A stretch of 64,000 nucleotides of DNA from Pseudomonadota bacterium (GTDB taxonomy: Bacteria; Pseudomonadota; Alphaproteobacteria; Acetobacterales; Acetobacteraceae), in NCBI GenBank assembly GCA_021818505.1, contig JAKADX010000019.1, positions 1-64,000 of the forward strand. The letters are read 5' to 3'. Below are positions 17,545-27,614 of this stretch, piece after piece (within the stretch, counting starts at the first letter, position 1; each line of letters starts with the position of its first letter). A model generated the notes under the pieces. That model made no database searches. It worked only from the letters and a program-made list of their open reading frames with translations, and had not been told where the DNA came from. A program made the position numbers and the translations under genes.

Positions 17545-19202
17545 GCGGCGCGGTGGAAGTCCTGGAAGCGGATGTTGTTCGAGGTGTAGTAGGTGAAACC
17601 CTCCAGACCGGCGCGATGCGCGAAATGGTAGCCGGGGAACGCGATGAACACCCAGGGTGCCTCCGACATCACGATCTGTTGAGCCTTGGTCATCATCTCC
17701 AGCCGCGCCGCCTGATCGGCGGTGCGCGCGGTATCGCGCAGCAGCCGGTCCACCTCGTCGTTCTTGTAGTTGCTGTAGTCGATGAACGACTGTGAGTTGA
17801 AATAGAGCGTCATGGAATAGCCGACATCCGGGCACCATGGGCTGTCGACGTAGAAGATCATCGGCTGCTTACGCTGCGACACCGCGTCATAGAAGGTTGC
17901 CGCCGGCACCTTCTTGAGTTGCAGATCAACGCCGATGGCGCGCAGAGCGGTCTGATACAGGATCGCGATTGGCTCCTGCACAGGATCGCCGGCGTTGTAG
18001 GCGAGGCTGGTCTTGAAGCCCGACGGGAAGCCGGCGTCCTTCAGCAGGGCCCTCGCGCGTTCCGGGTCGTAGTTGTAGGTCCAGAACTTGTCGGTGTAGC
18101 CGGCATAGATATTCGGCATGCAGCCGTGCAGGGGCTCGCCGAGGCCTTGGAAGACGGTCTTGAGCACCTGCTCCTGCGGGAAGGCGAAGTTCATCGCCTG
18201 CCGCACCTTGACGTTGTCGAACGGCGCTATTTTGGAGTTCAGTTCGAGCCAGATCATGAAGGAAGCATCGACGGAGTCGATCTTCACGCCCTGCTGGTTG
18301 CGCAGCCGCACGATCTCCAGCGGCTGAAGGTACTGCGCGATGTCCACCGCACCCCCCTGCAGCAGCGCCGCGCGTGTCGCGGAGGTCGGCACCTCTCGGA
18401 AGATCACCGTGTCCATCGCCGGCTTGCCGAGATAATAGTCGGGCCGTGCCTTGAACACCGCCTGCTGCCCGCGCTGCAACTGGTCGAGGCGATAGGGGCC
18501 GAAGCCGGCGGAGTTGTTCTCGATGAAGTGGCGTGCCCAGGGATCGTCGGCGGTGGCGACCTCTTTGCATTTCTTGCTGTCGTAGATCGGCGCGTACAGG
18601 TTCGGCTGCAGCTTGACGAGCAGCGGGTTCGGATGGTCGAGATTGATCGAGACCGTGTAGGGGCCTTCAACCTTCACGCCTTCCGGCTTCTCCAGTCCGA
18701 GCGTTGAGAGATAGAATCCACCGATCGCTTTCAGTCCGAACTTGCGGTCCCAGGTCCATTTCACGTCCTCCGCGGTCAGCTCGTTGCCCCAGTTGCTCTT
18801 GACGCCCTTGCGCAGTTGGAATCGGATCCAGGTTCCGTTCGGATCCAGCTCGAAGCTCTCCGCGAGTTTGCCCTGCACGTTGACGCCGCCGGGCTTGTCG
18901 GGATGATCGGCGATGTCCTCGCGGAACGCGCCGGGCACTTTGGGGTCGGGAATCTTTTTGAATTCGAGGAGATTGTCATAGAGCGCCGCGACTGCTTCGA
19001 ACGTGCCGAGGCTCACGTCGAAGTTGCTGTCCAGGCTTTGCGGTGTCGCCGGCGCGGCGACGACCAGCGTCCCGGGGGTCGCCGCGGCGGCTGGGTTCGT
19101 GGGCAGTGCCGACGGCAGCAGCGCACCGGCGGCGGCTCCCGATCCTGCCTTTAGCAGGCTGCGCCGCGACAGGTTTGCAGATCGTCCGAACGTCTCACGC
19201 AT
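17541..19202 (-). CDS. ABC transporter substrate-binding protein, family 5 (DppA/OppA-like), Tat-exported
   Basis: Periplasmic solute-binding protein (553 aa) of the Dpp/Opp-type importer. The N-terminus has the twin-arginine motif SRRSLLKAGSGAAAG and a hydrophobic segment ending in PAAAA, so it is probably exported by Tat. The mature part shows the SBP_bac_5 pattern: a LVVAAPATPQSLDSNFD opening and, later, YDPERARALLKDAGFPSG. The ATG at 19202 follows GGGAGA. First gene of the operon that continues with DppC, DppB, DppD, DppF, SDR and the OCD-family pseudogene. The ligand may be a peptide, opine or other small compound; the SDR and OCD neighbours hint at an amino-acid derivative. Confidence 0.9.
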   Translation of the reverse strand: MRETFGRSANLSRRSLLKAGSGAAAGALLPSALPTNPAAAATPGTLVVAAPATPQSLDSNFDVSLGTFEAVAALYDNLLEFKKIPDPKVPGAFREDIADHPDKPGGVNVQGKLAESFELDPNGTWIRFQLRKGVKSNWGNELTAEDVKWTWDRKFGLKAIGGFYLSTLGLEKPEGVKVEGPYTVSINLDHPNPLLVKLQPNLYAPIYDSKKCKEVATADDPWARHFIENNSAGFGPYRLDQLQRGQQAVFKARPDYYLGKPAMDTVIFREVPTSATRAALLQGGAVDIAQYLQPLEIVRLRNQQGVKIDSVDASFMIWLELNSKIAPFDNVKVRQAMNFAFPQEQVLKTVFQGLGEPLHGCMPNIYAGYTDKFWTYNYDPERARALLKDAGFPSGFKTSLAYNAGDPVQEPIAILYQTALRAIGVDLQLKKVPAATFYDAVSQRKQPMIFYVDSPWCPDVGYSMTLYFNSQSFIDYSNYKNDEVDRLLRDTARTADQAARLEMMTKAQQIVMSEAPWVFIAFPGYHFAHRAGLEGFTYYTSNNIRFQDFHRAA

Positions 19203-19865
19203 CGCATTCTCCCTTGTCCGATGACGGTGCCGGGGCGCGGACTTCCGAACACATCCGGTTACGCCGGGACGGAAGTGTTGGTGCCGACAGTTTAGGAGAC
19301 GGAGCTCCCTGGCCGCAAGTGGGCTGTCCCGCAGTGGCATCGCTGCGTATCACGGCAACGCGAAGGCGATGATCGCGTCTCCGTGCTTATGGGCGGGCTG
19401 CGCATTGTCGGTGGCGGCGGCGATGTAAGGCCGGCCGCCGGCTGCCCATCCGCGCCGACCTCCGCCCCCGTACCGCCAAAGCGGCATTCCGCCGCGCGCG
19501 TCACAGCGTGAAACGGCCGCTATGCTCGCAGGCGAATACGGGCCCGCACGCGGTCGCCGGTACGCCCCCGTCATCGCCCGGCGTGTCCTGACCTGCAAGC
19601 CGATGCAGTCGGTGTTGCAATCCATCGCCGTTACACTGCACCGGGCGCAGGCCGGGTCGGCGACAGTGAGCATCTGTAGCGGGTGGTGAGCGGGCCGCTT
19701 CTTCTTAGGCGCGAACATTACGCGGATTTGGTTAGATTCCCACACGCCAGACATCTCCTTCCGCCTTGCAGCAGATTCAGCGACATTGCCGGTTGACGAA
19801 GCCCTGTGGGTCATGTGCCCTTGTGGGCAGCAAACGGGCGGAAGTGGCATGGCGGCGGCACAGGG
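19203..19865. other. Gene-free interval (663 bases) between divergent operons
   Basis: Upstream of both the Dpp-type operon (minus) and the CoA-transferase pair (plus), so it should hold both promoters. No RNA gene, repeat or mobile element is seen. A minus-strand open frame passes through it and continues antisense through the CoA-transferase gene; its start-proximal residues resemble no family and its ATG at 19754 directly abuts an AAGGAG, too close to serve it, so I do not call it. Confidence 0.5.
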
Positions 19866-20552
19866 ATGATCGACAAGACGGTGCACTCGGTGGCGGAGGC
19901 GCTGGATGGCATCGCGGATGGGGCCGTGGTCCTGCTCGGTGGGTTCGGCGCGGTCGGACAGGCGAATGCGCTGGTCGAGGGGCTTATCGCGCAGGGTGCG
20001 CGGGACCTCACCATCGTTGCCAACAATGCGGGAGCCGGCAAGATCGGGCTGGCGCGGCTGCTGGCGGCGGGGCGGGTGCGGCGCGTGGTGTGCAGCTTTC
20101 CGCGTGGCGGCGCCGGTGCCTCGGTGTTCGAGGAACTCTACAAGGCCGGCAAGGTCGAGTTGGAGATCGTGCCGCAGGGCACGCTCGCCGAACGCCTGCG
20201 CGCCGCCGGGGCGGGCATTCCCGCTTTCTACACGCCGACCGGCGTGGGCACCGTGATCGCCGAGGGCAGGGAGACGCGGGAGATCGGCGGGCGCACTTAC
20301 CTCCTGGAATACGCGCTGCCCGGTGATGCGGCGCTGATCGAGGCGTGGCAGGCCGACCGCTGGGGCAATCTGACCTACCGGGCCAGCGGACGGAACTTCA
20401 ACCCGGTGATGGCGACGGCGGCACGGCTGACCATCGTGCAGACCACGCATCTGGTCGAACTCGGCGTGCTGGCGCCGGAGGCAATCGTCACGCCCGGCAT
20501 CTTCGTCGATCGCGTCGTCCGGGTCGCGACGCCCGCGGACGCTCAGGCGTGA
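19866..20552 (+). CDS. pcaI: CoA-transferase subunit A, 3-oxoadipate CoA-transferase-like
   Basis: Alpha subunit (228 aa) of a family I CoA-transferase that moves CoA between succinyl-CoA and a 3-oxo acid. The glycine-rich VVLLGGFGAVGQ (about residues 20-31), RVVCSFPRGG, and EIVPQGTLAERLRAAGAGIP are typical, and the closest type I recall is PcaI of the beta-ketoadipate pathway. The ATG at 19866 is chosen by alignment to the family start (MIDKTV.S.AEAL); the ribosome-binding site is poor. The GTG of subunit B overlaps its stop. No other protocatechuate genes are visible nearby, so acetoacetate or another 3-oxo acid is also possible. Confidence 0.9.
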   Translation: MIDKTVHSVAEALDGIADGAVVLLGGFGAVGQANALVEGLIAQGARDLTIVANNAGAGKIGLARLLAAGRVRRVVCSFPRGGAGASVFEELYKAGKVELEIVPQGTLAERLRAAGAGIPAFYTPTGVGTVIAEGRETREIGGRTYLLEYALPGDAALIEAWQADRWGNLTYRASGRNFNPVMATAARLTIVQTTHLVELGVLAPEAIVTPGIFVDRVVRVATPADAQA

Positions 20553-21196
20553 GCGGGGGCCTGAGCCGCGCGGAGATGGCGGCATGGCTGGCGCGCGACA
20601 TTCCCGAAGGCTGGTACGTCAATCTCGGCATCGGCCTGCCGACCATAGTGGCCGATCACGTTCCCGCCGGACGCGAGGTGGTGTTCCACTCCGAGAACGG
20701 CGTGCTGGGCATTGGCCCGGCACCGGCACCGGAGCAGGTCGATCCGTGGCTGATCAATGCCGGCAAGCAGCCGGTGACGCTGCTGCCGGGCGGCAGCTAC
20801 TTCCATCACGCCGACAGTTTCGCGATGATCCGCGGCGGGCATCTGGATCTGTGCGTGCTGGGCGCGTTCCAGGTCGCAGACAATGGCGACATCGCCAACT
20901 GGACGACATCGCTCAGCGACACCGCGCCAGCGATCGGCGGGGCGATGGATCTGGCGATCGGGGCGCGGCGGCTATGGGTGCTCATGGAGCACACAACGCG
21001 CCAGGGCCTGCCGCGCATCGTGCGGCGGTGCAGCTATCCGCTCACCGCGCCCGGCGTGGTGCGGCGCATTTATACTGACCTCGCCGTGATCGACGTGACG
21101 GCGGAAGGGCTGCGCGTGCGTGACCTCGCACCCGGCATCGACTTCGCGACCGTGCAGGCGCGTACCGACGCGACGCTGCTGCCGGTCAGCCGATAG
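20549..21196 (+). CDS. pcaJ: CoA-transferase subunit B, 3-oxoadipate CoA-transferase-like
   Basis: Beta subunit (215 aa). The catalytic glutamate is in the conserved FHSENGVLGIGP (about residues 50-61), and YVNLGIGLPTIVADHVP precedes it. The GTG start overlaps the subunit A stop (GTGA), showing translational coupling of the heterodimer. The last 11 bases overlap the convergent NIPSNAP gene. Substrate as for subunit A. Confidence 0.91.
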   Translation: MSGGLSRAEMAAWLARDIPEGWYVNLGIGLPTIVADHVPAGREVVFHSENGVLGIGPAPAPEQVDPWLINAGKQPVTLLPGGSYFHHADSFAMIRGGHLDLCVLGAFQVADNGDIANWTTSLSDTAPAIGGAMDLAIGARRLWVLMEHTTRQGLPRIVRRCSYPLTAPGVVRRIYTDLAVIDVTAEGLRVRDLAPGIDFATVQARTDATLLPVSR

Positions 21197-21509
21197 GCGG
21201 GGAAAAGGGCGCGGGTTTGAGGATCTTGATCTCCTGCGCCTGGAGGGCGTCGAGCGCCCAGACCTCGGAGATGAAGGTCTGCCAGGCCGGATCCTCGGCC
21301 ATCGCCGCGCGCCGCGTCTCCCGGTCCGCGAGACTCGCGTAGCCCCATAAGAACACCACCTGATGCAGATTGCCAATCTCGGTGGTGAACAAGCCCATGA
21401 AGGTGCCGAGATGCCGCTTCTGTATCGGCAGGCCCTCGGTCTCGTATTTCTTCAGCCATTTGCCCATCGTGCCGGGGCGGAAGGTGTAGGTGCGGTGATC
21501 GACGATCAT
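21186..21509 (-). CDS. NIPSNAP family protein
   Basis: Small NIPSNAP-domain protein (107 aa, dimeric alpha-beta barrel fold). Typical features are the N-terminal MIVDHRTYTFRPG and VFLWGYASLADRETRRAAM. The ATG at 21509 is taken because the family begins at the MIVDHRTY strand. Such proteins are often encoded beside enzymes of aromatic, acyl or alcohol catabolism but no fixed function is known. Convergent with, and overlapping by 11 bases, the CoA-transferase subunit B gene. It is followed (to the right on the same strand) by a decayed GMC oxidoreductase, possibly its former operon partner. Confidence 0.85.
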   Translation of the reverse strand: MIVDHRTYTFRPGTMGKWLKKYETEGLPIQKRHLGTFMGLFTTEIGNLHQVVFLWGYASLADRETRRAAMAEDPAWQTFISEVWALDALQAQEIKILKPAPFSPPIG

Positions 21510-21537
21510 GTTTCGCTTCCCTGCGTGCGCGGGGCGA

Positions 21538-22413
21538 TCATGCCCGTTCATCGCGCAGCAGGGTAGCCGCCTTTTCCGCGATCATGATGGTCGGCGCATT
21601 GGTGTTGCCGCTGGAGATGACCGGAATGATCGAGGCATCGGCGACCCGCGGCCCCGCGATGCCGTGGACGCACAACTCTGCGTCCACCACTGCCTTCGGC
21701 CCCCCGTCCGATCCTGCACGTCCCGACCGGATGCAGCGTCGTCATCGCAGCGCCCTTGAGCCAATCCTGCAAATCGGCGTCGCTCTGATCTTCCGGCCCC
21801 GGCGCGAGTTCGCGTCTCAGCGGGCTGTCGAAGGCGGGCTGGACGATCACCTCGCGCATCATGTGAACCGCCGTTGTCGCGGTGTCGCGGTCGAAGATGC
21901 TGGCGAGGTAATTAGTGTGGATCAGCGGCGGATCGTGAGGTCTTGCGGAGTGCAGCGCGATCCCACCACGACTTTGCGGATTGACCGGGCCGAGGCGAAT
22001 GGTGAAGCCGTGATTGGCCTCCACCGCGGCGCCGCCGCCAGCTTCGGCCAGTGCCGGTCGGCCGTCCGCTGCAGCACCGGCATCAACTGCGCCTGGATGT
22101 CGGGCGCGATCAGGTCCGGGTGCGGCTTCAAGAAAGCATCAGCCTCGTAGGCGAAGGTGGCAGCGAACCCGCGCCCCAAACGCCATGCCTGCGAAGATCG
22201 ACCATAAGACCCGGTCGGCGGGCAGATCGCAGTACAATGTCACCAGCTTGAGGGGTTCGTAGACAGGCAGCAATCTAAACGGTCCTGCAGGTTCTGCTCC
22301 ACACCCGGCAGGTGATGCACGAGTGGGATGCCGTGCCGCGCCAGCGCGCCAGCATCTCCGATGCCGGAGAGCATCAGGATTTGCCGGGAGTTCACAGTGC
22401 CGGCCAGCACGCG
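21538..22413 (-). pseudogene. GMC (choline dehydrogenase-type) oxidoreductase remnant, C-terminal part
   Basis: Minus-strand fragments in different frames together give the C-terminal half of a GMC flavoenzyme: NSRQILMLSGIGDAGALARH, then FAYEADAFLKPHPDL and APDIQAQLMPVL, then HGFTIRLGPVNPQSRGGIAL, then [13 protein letters not shown], and finally [20 protein letters not shown] up to a stop at 21538. At least three frameshifts (near 22230, 22030 and 21695) separate them. The FAD-binding N-terminal domain is absent: immediately beyond NSRQI the DNA becomes a uracil-DNA glycosylase remnant. The gene is clearly dead. Confidence 0.85.
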
Positions 22414-22416
22414 GCG

Positions 22417-22823
22417 CTAGACTTGCGTGGTCCGCGCGTAACCGTTGCCTCCGATGCGCGCCGCCACAATCCGCTGGGAAAGGTGCGCACGCTGACCGAA
22501 AGTAACTGGTCCGGCTTTCGCTGTTCGGCGACATTTCCGGCCTCGAAGGTACGGCCGGTGGAGAAGCGCGGGTCGGGGTAGGGGGTCTGCCCGATCACGA
22601 CGCGGCGCACGCATTCCGGCGTGATCCCGTCGAGCGCGCGCAACATGTGACCGCCCTGCGGCGCGCCGGGCATCCGCTTGCCGCGGCGCACCGGAAATAC
22701 CGGCCGCCACGCGCCCAGTTCCAGCGCCGGATCGATCGCGGGAAAATCCGGCTCGATGCCGCTGAGCACAGACTGGCAGCCGGGATCGAGGTCTGCATGC
22801 CAGTCGCGCAGCACGTCGCGCAT
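22417..22823 (-). pseudogene. Uracil-DNA glycosylase remnant with lost catalytic Asp
   Basis: From an ATG at 22823 the frame reads MRDVLRDWHADLDPGCQSVL and PGAPQGGHMLRALDGITPEC, then RRVVIGQTPYPDPRF, STGRTFEAGNVAEQ and LSVSVRTF. This matches the N-terminal half of family 1-like uracil-DNA glycosylases, whose water-activating motif is GQDPY; here it is GQTPY. After SVSVRTF the reading continues one frame over as SQRIVAARIGGNGYART and stops at 22417. The second half of the enzyme is missing and GMC sequence begins at once. Loss of the Asp, a frameshift and truncation mark a pseudogene. Confidence 0.75.
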
Positions 22824-23018
22824 CGTGTTCCGCAGCGTCCGGCGCACCGCCGCCCCCGTTTTCTCCTGCCATCCGGCCTATTGGCGGTCTGACCGAAGCG
22901 TCAGGTCTTTCATCGTGGCGATTCGCCCGGAGTGTCGGGCTTTCCGCAATCCACGTGACGGCGGCAGCCGCGCACGCGATACCGGCATACCACCGGGCAG
23001 CGGACCAAGGGCAGCGCC

Positions 23019-23673
23019 GTGACAAGTCGCAAACACGTGGATGCCGAACTCGGAGTCGGCACGCATATCGCCAAGATCGCCGCGCCGCCCGAGGTCAGCG
23101 TGTCCCACTATTGTTTCGGCAAGGAGGCGATCTACCGTGCCATCATCGACGATCTGCTGAGCGGCGGGAACGCCTCGTTCGACTGCATCGTCCCGGAACG
23201 CGATGCCGCAGCAGGCGATCGCTGCGCATGTCCTCACCAAGCTCGACTATTCCCGGCGGCGGCTGATGGAGTCGTAGATTTTCGCAATCGAGTGGATCCG
23301 CGGCGCGCGGTTTCTCTTGCGCGCGGATCGCGCGGCGATCCAGGCGATCACCCGCCGCAAGTCGGCCGTCATCGAGGGCTGGATCGCCGCCGGCAAGCTG
23401 CGCTCGGTCGCTCCGCGCCACTTCTTCATACTGCTGTGGTCGGCAACGCAGTTCTATGCCTAATTCGACGTGATAGCCCGCATGACGCTGGAGACGGGAC
23501 GCCTGCGCGCGCGGGATTGCGACGCTGCGGGCGCCGCGATCACGCGTATCGTGCTGCACGGTTGTGCCGTGGCGGCTGGGCATCGCGATGCCGCGTCTTG
23601 GCCCGACCTCTCTCCCGTATCGATCGACAACCAGCCGCGCCATTTGCCGATCACGCACCGAAGATTGACCTGA
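23019..23673 (+). pseudogene. TetR family regulator remnant, RutR-like
   Basis: A degraded TetR-type repressor. The helix-turn-helix part reads GVGTHIAKIAAPPEVSVSHY then CFGKEAIYRAIIDDLLSGG. After a frameshift near 23210 the ligand domain continues IFAIEWIRGARFLLRADRAA, then KSAVIEGWIAAGKLRSVAPR, FFILLWSATQFYA, a stop codon, and FDVIARMTLETGRL. A second in-frame stop precedes IFAIEW. The ligand-domain pattern resembles RutR, the pyrimidine-utilisation regulator. The N-terminal tail before the HTH is unrecognisable. Called a pseudogene on two stops and one frameshift. Confidence 0.8.
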
Positions 23674-23764
23674 GTCATGGCGCCGTTGTCGGCGAGAGTA
23701 AGAAACAGGCGAGAGATTTTAGGCAGCAGGACGCACGAGGCGTCTGGACCGGAGGAATGCATCG

Positions 23765-24673
23765 ATGTCCACGACGGCACCTCCGCGGAGCAGCCAGGGC
23801 GGTTCGTCACGGTGGATCCTGCTGGCCACGGATCTGAGCTGCCGTTGCGACCGAGCCCAGGACCGGGCTGCCCTGCTCGCCGAGCAGTGGGGCGCCAGGC
23901 TCGCGGTGCTGCACGTGCTGGAAGCCGAGCCGTCGGACGTGCCGTCATGGCGCGGCCCGTCCGCCGCGGCCCGGATCGCCGAACGGCGGATTCGGGCCGA
24001 CATCGCGGACCGGCGGGTGGAATGGGAGGTGATTCTCGACCACGGTGAGCCGGCCGCGGCCATTCTGCGGCAGGCGGTCGAGCGGGGTTGCGACCTCATC
24101 GTGACCGGCATTGCGCGTGACAGGATGCTCGCGCCCGCCATTCTCGGCACGACGGTCGATTGGCTTGTCCGCCGGACGCCAGTGCCGGTGCTGGTGGTGA
24201 AATGCCGGCCGCACCGGCCCTATGCGGAACTGGTCGTGGCGACCGACTTTTCGGAGCCGTCGCGACACGCCCTCGAATCCGCGCTGCGCCTGTTCCCCGA
24301 GGCGCACTTCACGCTGTTCCACGCGTTCCGCGTTCCCTTTGAGGGCCTGATCGACCGGGATGTTCACCGCGATGAATTCCGCGCGACCGCGACGGCGGAG
24401 TGCGCCGACTTCCTGTCGCGTGTCCAGGCACCGCCGGCGGCTTTCGCCAGGATGACGTCCGTCATAGAGTTCGGGTCGCCGGCCGAACTGCTTTGTGCCT
24501 ATATTCAGGATCGGCCGGTTGATCTGGTTGTGCTGGGCACGCAGGGACGCAGTGGCCTGCCCGGCTTCCTGCTCGGCAGCACCGCGGAGTTGCTGCTGAC
24601 TCTCTTGCCCTGCGACGTGATGATGGTGCGGGGACCGACGCCGCTGCCGGCGGCGGCCGCGGGCGGCGACTGA
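23765..24673 (+). CDS. Universal stress protein, two tandem Usp domains
   Basis: Cytoplasmic UspA-family protein (302 aa) with two Usp domains, about residues 15-145 and 155-295. The second domain keeps the ATP-binding pattern GTQGRSGLPGFLLGSTAELL (G-2X-G-9X-G-S/T); the first has IVTGIARDRMLAPAILGTTV, a more diverged loop. Such tandem proteins are induced by stress or low oxygen in many proteobacteria. It ends 2 bases before the P-type ATPase start codon, so the two are cotranscribed and the Usp may sense conditions under which ion transport changes. Confidence 0.93.
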   Translation: MSTTAPPRSSQGGSSRWILLATDLSCRCDRAQDRAALLAEQWGARLAVLHVLEAEPSDVPSWRGPSAAARIAERRIRADIADRRVEWEVILDHGEPAAAILRQAVERGCDLIVTGIARDRMLAPAILGTTVDWLVRRTPVPVLVVKCRPHRPYAELVVATDFSEPSRHALESALRLFPEAHFTLFHAFRVPFEGLIDRDVHRDEFRATATAECADFLSRVQAPPAAFARMTSVIEFGSPAELLCAYIQDRPVDLVVLGTQGRSGLPGFLLGSTAELLLTLLPCDVMMVRGPTPLPAAAAGGD

Positions 24674-24675
24674 GA

Positions 24676-27438
24676 ATGGCCGCCGGCGACGCCCCATCCG
24701 AGGGTCAGCGGGGCGCGGCGCCGCAGCCCGCGGAAGCTGGCGCAGCGGCTGGCGTGGCTTGGCACGCGCTGCCCGCCGAGGACGTGCTGGCGCGCCTGGC
24801 TTCAGGCCCGGAAGGGCTTGGCGCCGGAGAGGCCGCGCGGCGCCTCGCCGTGCATGGGCAGAACCGCCTGCCGGCTGCCAGGGCGCGCGGTCCGCTGCGC
24901 CGCTTCCTCGCGCAGTTCGACAACCTGCTGATCTACGTCCTCCTCGCTGCGGCGGTGGTCACGGCGGCGCTGGGTCATCCGGTCGATTCCGGCGTGATCC
25001 TTGGTGTGGTGCTCGTGAACGCGATCGTCGGCTTCGTTCAGGAGGGGCGGGCCGAGCAGGCACTGGGTGCGATCCGCGACATGCTGACGCCGCATGCCTC
25101 CGTGCTGCGCGACGGCAAAAGGCTTACGGTCGAGGCGGCGGACCTGGTGCCAGGCGATCTCGTCCTGCTTGAAGCCGGCGACAAGGTCCCGGCCGATCTG
25201 CGCCTGACGCGCGCACGAGGGTTGCGCATCGAGGAGGCGGCGCTTACCGGCGAATCCGTGCCGGCGGAGAAGGCCGCCGCGCCGGTGAGGGCGGAGGCGC
25301 CGCTCGGCGACCGCGCCTCGATGGCGTTCTCCGGCACGCTGGTCGCGACCGGCCAGGGCACCGGGGTCGTCGTCGCGACCGGGGCGGCGACGGAACTCGG
25401 GCGGATCAGTGCCCTGCTCGCGGGTGTGCAGCAACTCACCACACCGTTGCTGCGCCAGATGGCAATCTTCGCCCGGCGGCTGACGGGCGTCATCGTCGGT
25501 CTCTCGGCTATTGTTTTTGCCTTCGCCTGGCTCGTGCGCGCTTACGATGTCGAGGAGGCGTTCATGGCAGTGGTCGGGATCGCGGTGGCCGCGATCCCGG
25601 AGGGGCTGCCGGCGGTACTGACGATCGCGCTCGCGATCGGCGTGCGGCGCATGGCGGGGCGCAATGCCATCGTGCGACGTCTGCCGGCCGTGGAGACGCT
25701 TGGCTCGGTCTCCGTCATCTGCTCCGACAAGACAGGCACCCTGACGCGCAACGAGATGACGGTGGCCGCGGTCGAGACGGCCTTCGGACGCTTTGAGGTG
25801 ACCGGAGCCGGCTATGCTCCCGATGGCGCGGTACTCCACGACGGCGAGCCGCCCGGAGCGGACGCCGCTTCGCTGCTCGCCCAACTCGCCCGCGCTGCCA
25901 CCCTGTGCAATGACGCAACGCTGCGCGAGGTGGCCGGGTCGGGGTGGGTGGTGGACGGAGACCCGATGGAAGGCGCGCTGCTGGCCTTTGCCGCCCGTGC
26001 CGGCGAGGTGCCGGAGGCTACGCGCCTACGCTTCCCGCGCCGCGACGAAATTCCCTTCGATGCCCGTCATCGCTACATGGCGACGCTGCATGCCGGGCAC
26101 GGCCACGGCTTCGCCTGCATCAAGGGTGCGCCGGAGCGGCTGCTTGTCATGTGCGAGCGCCAGCGTGGCGCGGCGGGGGACGAAGCGCTCGACGTTGCCG
26201 CCTGGGACGCCCGCGCGGAGGCACTCGCCTCGGAAGGCATGCGCGTGATCGCCGTTGCCTTGCGCGAGTTGCCGCACACCACCGAGGAGCTGGGACCCGA
26301 CCTAGTGGACCGCGGGCTCGTGCTGCTCGGGCTGCTGGGCCTGATCGACCCGCCCCGCGACGAGGCGGTTGCCGCCGTGGCGGAGTGCCAGGCAGCCGGC
26401 ATCCGCGTGAAGATGATCACCGGTGACCACGCCGCAACAGCGCGCGCCATCGCCCGCCAGGTCGGGCTGCGTGGCGCTGCCCTGGTTGTGACGGGGGCGG
26501 AACTCGACCGGCTCGATGACGTGACATTGCGCGCGCGGGCCAGTGAGAGCGACGTGTTCGCCCGCACCAGCCCGGAGCACAAGCTGCGCCTCGTCGAGGC
26601 GCTGCAGGCCGAAGGCGCCATCGTGGCGATGACCGGTGATGGCGTGAACGATGCGCCCGCGCTCAAGCGCGCCGATGTCGGTGTCGCCATGGGGCGCAAG
26701 GGGACCGAGGCGGCGAAGGAGGCCGCCGAGATGGTACTGGCCGACGACAATTTCGCAACGATCGCTGCCGCGGTCCATGAGGGGCGTACCGTCTATGACA
26801 ACGTCCAGAAAGTGATCGGCTGGACGCTGCCGACCAACGGCGGCGAGGCGCTGACGGTCGTGGCAGCGATCCTGCTCGGGCTCACTCTGCCGGTGACGCC
26901 GGTGCAGATCCTTTGGATCAACATGGTCACGGCGGCGACGCTGGGCCTCGTGCTCGCCTTCGAGCCGGCAGAACCCGATATCATGCGCCGCCCGCCACGC
27001 GCGCCGACCGAGCCGCTGCTCTTCGGCTTCCTGCTCTGGCGCATCATCTTCGTTTCGGTGCTGTTCGCGCTCGCCGCATTCGCGATCTTTGCCTGGTCGC
27101 AGCGGCGGGGGCTGCCGCTGGAGTCGGCGCGCACCGCGGTGGTGAACGCGATTGTCGTTCTGGAGATCGCCTATCTCTTCAGCGTCCGCTACCAGCGCAG
27201 CATGTCCTTCTCGCTGCGGGGCGCGATGGGGGCGCGAGCGGTACAGATCGGGCTGGGCTCCGTGATCCTGCTTCAGCTCGCCTTCACCTACGCGCCGCCG
27301 CTACAGGCACTCTTCGCCACGCGCCCGCTCGATCCGCTCGCCGACGGATTGCCGATTATCGCGGCCGGGTTCGCGCTCGCGCTGATTCTGGAGGCCGAGA
27401 AACGGGTCCGGCGACGCTTGGCCAGCGCTCAGGAGTGA
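24676..27438 (+). CDS. Cation-transporting P-type ATPase, P2A-like
   Basis: Inner-membrane ATPase (920 aa) of the Ca2+/Mn2+-type subgroup. It has an N-terminal cation-ATPase domain, the actuator motif LTGESVPAE, the M4 motif [11 protein letters not shown], the phosphorylation site [10 protein letters not shown], the nucleotide-domain KGAPE, and the hinge [13 protein letters not shown]5 has TNGGEAL, so the usual Asn and Glu ligands are there, but M6 reads [18 protein letters not shown] and lacks the Asp of the SERCA/PMR1 motif (NLVTDG). Ion specificity is therefore uncertain. Two bases after the universal stress protein. Confidence 0.9.
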   Translation: MAAGDAPSEGQRGAAPQPAEAGAAAGVAWHALPAEDVLARLASGPEGLGAGEAARRLAVHGQNRLPAARARGPLRRFLAQFDNLLIYVLLAAAVVTAALGHPVDSGVILGVVLVNAIVGFVQEGRAEQALGAIRDMLTPHASVLRDGKRLTVEAADLVPGDLVLLEAGDKVPADLRLTRARGLRIEEAALTGESVPAEKAAAPVRAEAPLGDRASMAFSGTLVATGQGTGVVVATGAATELGRISALLAGVQQLTTPLLRQMAIFARRLTGVIVGLSAIVFAFAWLVRAYDVEEAFMAVVGIAVAAIPEGLPAVLTIALAIGVRRMAGRNAIVRRLPAVETLGSVSVICSDKTGTLTRNEMTVAAVETAFGRFEVTGAGYAPDGAVLHDGEPPGADAASLLAQLARAATLCNDATLREVAGSGWVVDGDPMEGALLAFAARAGEVPEATRLRFPRRDEIPFDARHRYMATLHAGHGHGFACIKGAPERLLVMCERQRGAAGDEALDVAAWDARAEALASEGMRVIAVALRELPHTTEELGPDLVDRGLVLLGLLGLIDPPRDEAVAAVAECQAAGIRVKMITGDHAATARAIARQVGLRGAALVVTGAELDRLDDVTLRARASESDVFARTSPEHKLRLVEALQAEGAIVAMTGDGVNDAPALKRADVGVAMGRKGTEAAKEAAEMVLADDNFATIAAAVHEGRTVYDNVQKVIGWTLPTNGGEALTVVAAILLGLTLPVTPVQILWINMVTAATLGLVLAFEPAEPDIMRRPPRAPTEPLLFGFLLWRIIFVSVLFALAAFAIFAWSQRRGLPLESARTAVVNAIVVLEIAYLFSVRYQRSMSFSLRGAMGARAVQIGLGSVILLQLAFTYAPPLQALFATRPLDPLADGLPIIAAGFALALILEAEKRVRRRLASAQE

Positions 27439-27489
27439 CGACACGGAACGGGTGCCGGGAAAAGCGGTGCAAACCATCGAAGGGTCCGA

Positions 27490-27561
<72 letters not shown>

Positions 27562-27614
27562 GCCGGATCAATCAAAACTTAGCCTGCAGCCGGGCCAGGC
27601 TCAACCGGCCGGGC

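Noticed and set aside
19350-20585. 411-codon minus-strand frame across the gene-free interval
   Set aside because: Two thirds lie antisense to the CoA-transferase genes, and the remainder has no family resemblance or usable start.
21538-23673. Insertion sequence as cause of the gene decay
   Set aside because: No transposase frame, terminal inverted repeat or target duplication is visible in this block.
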